A DNA stretch of 25,682 nucleotides from an uncultured Clostridia bacterium (GTDB lineage Bacteria; Bacillota; Clostridia; Lachnospirales; Lachnospiraceae), in NCBI GenBank assembly GCA_946611595.1, contig CAMODY010000005.1, positions 1-25,682 on the forward strand, in the 5' to 3' direction. The position numbers and the translations under genes were made by a program. The notes beneath the pieces are model-generated. The model was not told where the DNA came from. It saw only the letters and a list, made by a program, of their open reading frames with translations, and ran no database searches. Below, one piece after another: positions 23,820 to 25,682 of this stretch (positions are counted from its first letter, which is position 1; each line of letters starts with the position of its first letter).

Positions 23820-23848
23820 ATTTTAACATAGTCATTTGAATTTATCAA
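23820..23848 (-). promoter_or_regulatory. Promoter of tig
   Basis: TTGATA (23843-23848) and TAAAAT (23820-23825), spacer 17. Predicted start near 23813, giving a leader of about 100 nt. Confidence 0.65.
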
Positions 23849-23859
23849 CGAAATTTCAC

Positions 23860-23886
23860 GTGACAGGGGGACGGTTCTATTGTCAC
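23860..23886 (+). repeat. 27-bp palindrome-ended repeat, copy 1
   Basis: GTGACA at one end and TGTCAC at the other frame an asymmetric core GGGGACGGTTCTA. It matches copy 2 at 24710-24736 at 25 of 27 positions but in the opposite orientation. It lies 14 bases past the truA stop. Similar REP-like words recur in many Firmicutes genomes and may be spread by REP-associated transposases. Confidence 0.8.
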
Positions 23887-23900
23887 CTAGGCAAATGAAT

Positions 23901-24683
23901 TTAACAGTAATCGATACCGATCAAAGTCAGTCCCCGGGCCGCTGCTTTCGGAGCAGAAAGGCGCCTGTCGCAGCTGTCTAAGATCTCTTTTACATGCTCC
24001 GGCGGATAGATTCCCATGCCGACTTTTTCAAGAGTTCCTGCAATGATGCGGACCATGTTATAAAGAAAACCATTACCTGTGACCTGGATATGAACCAGCT
24101 TCGGCGTAAAATCGTCCTTTCCAGTCTCTTCTTTCAGATTTGGGATCGGATCTGCCGTGATGTCAATGGAATAGATCGTCCTGACAGAGCTTTTTTGCTG
24201 ACCGCCTGCAGATGAAAAGGCTTTAAAGTCATGTTCTCCAACAAGATAGGCTGCTGCCTGTCTCATTTTTTCGACATCCAGTTCATAATAAACATAATCC
24301 GTATAGAGCCTGTGAAGAGGCAGATTCACACGGCTGTTTAAAATATTATACTGATAGGTCTTTGTGCAGTCCGCATAGCGCGGATGAAACGAGTCCGGAA
24401 CCTCTTCACTTTTTACGATCTTGATATCATCCGGCAGAGACTGGTTTAACGCCAGCGCAATCTTCCCCGACGGGATGCGGGTATTTGTATCAAAGATGGC
24501 CACGTTTCCCATCGCATGAACACCGGAGTCTGTCCGGCTCGCCCCTACGATCGTGATATCCTCTTTCAGAAGTTTGGACAGATGCTTATTGATCACCTCT
24601 TCTACCGCGATCCCATTCTTTTGCACCTGCCATCCGACATAATTCGTTCCGTCGTATGAAATTATTAATTTGATCCGTTTCAT
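23901..24683 (-). CDS. truA: tRNA pseudouridine synthase A
   Basis: Converts uridines 38-40 of the tRNA anticodon arm to pseudouridine. From ATG 24683 (MKRIKLIISYDGTNYVGWQ) it has 260 residues, a typical length. The catalytic aspartate is Asp52 in ASRTDSGVHA. The RYADCTKTYQYNI stretch, HDFKAFSSAG and GNGFLYNMVRIIAGTL are family motifs. An upstream in-frame ATG at 24716 would add 11 residues. That codon lies inside repeat copy 2, whose AGGGGA could act as a ribosome site, while the 24683 ATG has no good one; I prefer 24683 on homology. The gene is flanked on both sides by the 27-bp repeat. Confidence 0.95.
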   Translation of the reverse strand: MKRIKLIISYDGTNYVGWQVQKNGIAVEEVINKHLSKLLKEDITIVGASRTDSGVHAMGNVAIFDTNTRIPSGKIALALNQSLPDDIKIVKSEEVPDSFHPRYADCTKTYQYNILNSRVNLPLHRLYTDYVYYELDVEKMRQAAAYLVGEHDFKAFSSAGGQQKSSVRTIYSIDITADPIPNLKEETGKDDFTPKLVHIQVTGNGFLYNMVRIIAGTLEKVGMGIYPPEHVKEILDSCDRRLSAPKAAARGLTLIGIDYC

Positions 24684-24709
24684 AGCCCGTTCATCATACC
24701 ATAAAAAAT

Positions 24710-24736
24710 GTGACATTAGAACCGTCCCCTTGTCAC
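24710..24736 (-). repeat. 27-bp palindrome-ended repeat, copy 2 (inverted)
   Basis: On the minus strand it reads GTGACA, core GGGGACGGTTCTA, TGTCAC, with two differences from copy 1. It overlaps the possible upstream start of truA and lies next to the SOS promoter at 24744. Confidence 0.8.
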
Positions 24737-24743
24737 CTGCCCC

Positions 24744-24773
24744 TTGCCATTCAGTAAACGCATATGCTATACT
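24744..24773 (+). promoter_or_regulatory. SOS promoter of the polymerase operon
   Basis: TTGCCA (24744-24749) and TATACT (24768-24773), 18-base spacer, with a TG-extended -10. A LexA box begins 9 bases downstream and covers the start. Confidence 0.75.
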
Positions 24774-24781
24774 TCAGGAAA

Positions 24782-24795
24782 CGAACATTTGTTCG
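24782..24795 (+). promoter_or_regulatory. LexA/DinR SOS box
   Basis: CGAACATTTGTTCG, a perfect palindrome containing GAAC-N4-GTTC, the Gram-positive LexA (DinR) operator core. Its place between -10 and ribosome site fits repression of the two-gene operon until DNA damage. Confidence 0.93.
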
Positions 24796-24823
24796 CTTTT
24801 TGTGAAAAGGAGGCAGACTGAAA

Positions 24824-25102
24824 ATGGACGCGCGAAGACGAAGGACTTATGTCAAAGTCATTTCCGTTTTTGATAACACCGGCTTTATGCAGCCGAAAAA
24901 AATAATATGGGACAACGGCAAAGTTTCAGAGATTGAAAAGGTGCAGGATTTTCGTCCTTCCACCTGTATCGAACGCGGCCTTCCCGGAGATTGTTATACG
25001 ATCGTGATCGGAGGCGAGAAGCGCCTTCTATTTTTCGAACGTTCCGACAAACGTTTTGCAAGTACGTTTGGACGATGGTTTTTCGAAGAGTATGAGGTAT
25101 AA
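24824..25102 (+). CDS. Small SOS-operon protein of unknown function
   Basis: I recognise no named domain in this 92-residue protein. It begins with basic MDARRRRTYVKVISVFDNTGFMQPKKI, then alternating strands (VSEIEKVQDF, CYTIVIGGEKRLLFFERS) and ends RWFFEEYEV, suggesting a small beta-rich fold. It has no signal peptide or membrane segment. The ribosome site AAAGGAGG lies 9-13 bases upstream of the ATG. It is the first gene after a LexA box and ends 8 bases before the Y-family polymerase gene, so it is very likely SOS-induced and may assist or restrain the polymerase (inference). It does not look like YolD, the known partner of Bacillus UvrX-type polymerases, although its place in the operon is comparable. 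Confidence 0.8.
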   Translation: MDARRRRTYVKVISVFDNTGFMQPKKIIWDNGKVSEIEKVQDFRPSTCIERGLPGDCYTIVIGGEKRLLFFERSDKRFASTFGRWFFEEYEV

Positions 25103-25110
25103 TCAAAACC

Positions 25111-25682
25111 ATGGAACGCACAATCATTGCGATCGATTTAAAATCTTATTATGCATCTGTCGAAGCCAGTGACAGAAAACATGATCCGCTCACAACCAAC
25201 CTTGTTGTTGCGGATGATTCGCGTACAGAAAAAACGATCTGTCTTGCGGTCTCCCCTTCTTTGAAGGCCTATGGAATTTCCGGAAGAGCCCGTCTTTTTG
25301 AAGTGGTCCAGAAAGTAAAAGAGATCAACCACGAACGCTTTCAAAAGGCAAAAGCGCTTGGCGTCTTGCCACGTGATAAAAATGGTCGCTACCATTTCGC
25401 CTCTTCTTCTTTTGACGCCGGAGCATTGGCTGCCGATCCCTCTTTAGAGCTATCCTATATCATTGCTCCGCCCCGCATGAAACTCTATGAAGAAATCAGC
25501 ACAAAGATCTATTCCATTTATCTGAAATTTGTTTCCGCCGAAGATATCCACGTCTATTCAATCGACGAATGCTTTATCGATGTGACGTCTTATCTGAACA
25601 CTTATCAGATGAGCGCCCATGAACTTGCGATCACAATGATCCGCGAAGTCTTATATACGACCGGCATTACAGCCACCGCCGG
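25111..25682 (+). CDS. Y-family DNA polymerase, 3' end beyond window
   Basis: A translesion polymerase of the UmuC/DinB superfamily that copies damaged templates at the price of mutation. 190 codons are visible. The N-terminal AIDLKSYYASVEA carries the first catalytic aspartate (Asp9). LAVSPSLKAYGISGRARLFEV corresponds to the UmuC/UvrX-type fingers segment. SIDECFIDVTSY carries the metal ligands Asp152 and Glu153. An extra stretch of about 45 residues between LFEVV and KLYEEIS (about 68-122) is longer than in E. coli UmuC or DinB. The ATG at 25111 follows the small gene by 8 bases, with GAGG in the end of that gene as ribosome site. The LexA box at 24782 makes it SOS-regulated. The symbol is left open because DinB, UmuC and UvrX types cannot be told apart from this part. 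Confidence 0.93.
   Translation, partial: MERTIIAIDLKSYYASVEASDRKHDPLTTNLVVADDSRTEKTICLAVSPSLKAYGISGRARLFEVVQKVKEINHERFQKAKALGVLPRDKNGRYHFASSSFDAGALAADPSLELSYIIAPPRMKLYEEISTKIYSIYLKFVSAEDIHVYSIDECFIDVTSYLNTYQMSAHELAITMIREVLYTTGITATA

Noticed and set aside
24885..25127. Minus-strand 80-codon frame opposite the SOS small gene
   Set aside because: No ribosome site; the plus-strand gene has AAAGGAGG, a promoter and a LexA box.

Overview
The window looks like chromosomal core DNA of a low-to-mid-GC Firmicute of class Clostridia, most likely a Lachnospiraceae-type gut anaerobe. The reasons are the strong AGGAGG-type ribosome binding sites, consensus sigma-A promoters, a CIRCE element, a DinR/LexA-type SOS box, a lysine riboswitch, and the neighbourhood of rho, rpmE, a DUF1385 gene, prmC and prfA together with a DUF4364 regulator. 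The genus assignment is inference. Almost every gene is on the minus strand; only the DUF4364 gene, engB and the SOS pair at the right end are on the plus strand. No phage, insertion sequence, tRNA, rRNA or CRISPR array is visible.

Layout, left to right. 1-1367: pyruvate kinase, cut by the window edge. 1528-2580: the rplM-rpsI ribosomal operon with a consensus promoter, a structured leader and a terminator. 2587-6160: hpf, secA and a small SnoaL-like gene. 6252-7511: a secreted SH3-NlpC/P60 hydrolase. 7827-9830: a NhaC-superfamily transporter under a textbook lysine riboswitch, and so probably the lysine importer LysW. 9918-12621: clpB with CIRCE. 12732-17459: rho, rpmE, DUF1385, prmC and prfA. 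17660-18844: the DUF4364 regulator and engB, reading away from rho. 19101-20374: a short CobW-type GTPase and an extremely histidine-rich protein. 20428-23711: tig, clpP and clpX. 23860-24736: truA, bracketed by two inverted copies of a 27-bp palindromic repeat. 24744-25682: an SOS-controlled operon with a 92-residue unknown protein followed by a Y-family DNA polymerase, cut by the window edge.

The genes fall into three functional groups. One is the translation cycle: ribosomal proteins L13, S9 and L31, release factor RF1 and its methylase, hibernation factor, TruA and EngB. The second is protein export and quality control: SecA, trigger factor, ClpP, ClpX and ClpB. The third is regulated accessory units: the lysine transporter, the metal-handling pair and the SOS polymerase.

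The least explained material is the GTPase/His-rich pair lying where clostridial genomes often carry lon, the 92-residue SOS protein, the repeat pair around truA, an in-frame coding-like tail beyond the tig stop codon, and promoters that overlap hairpins or each other (rplM, rpmE, rho/DUF4364). I see no clear sign of a wholly new multi-gene system; the metal-handling pair and the SOS pair are the best candidates for undescribed biology.
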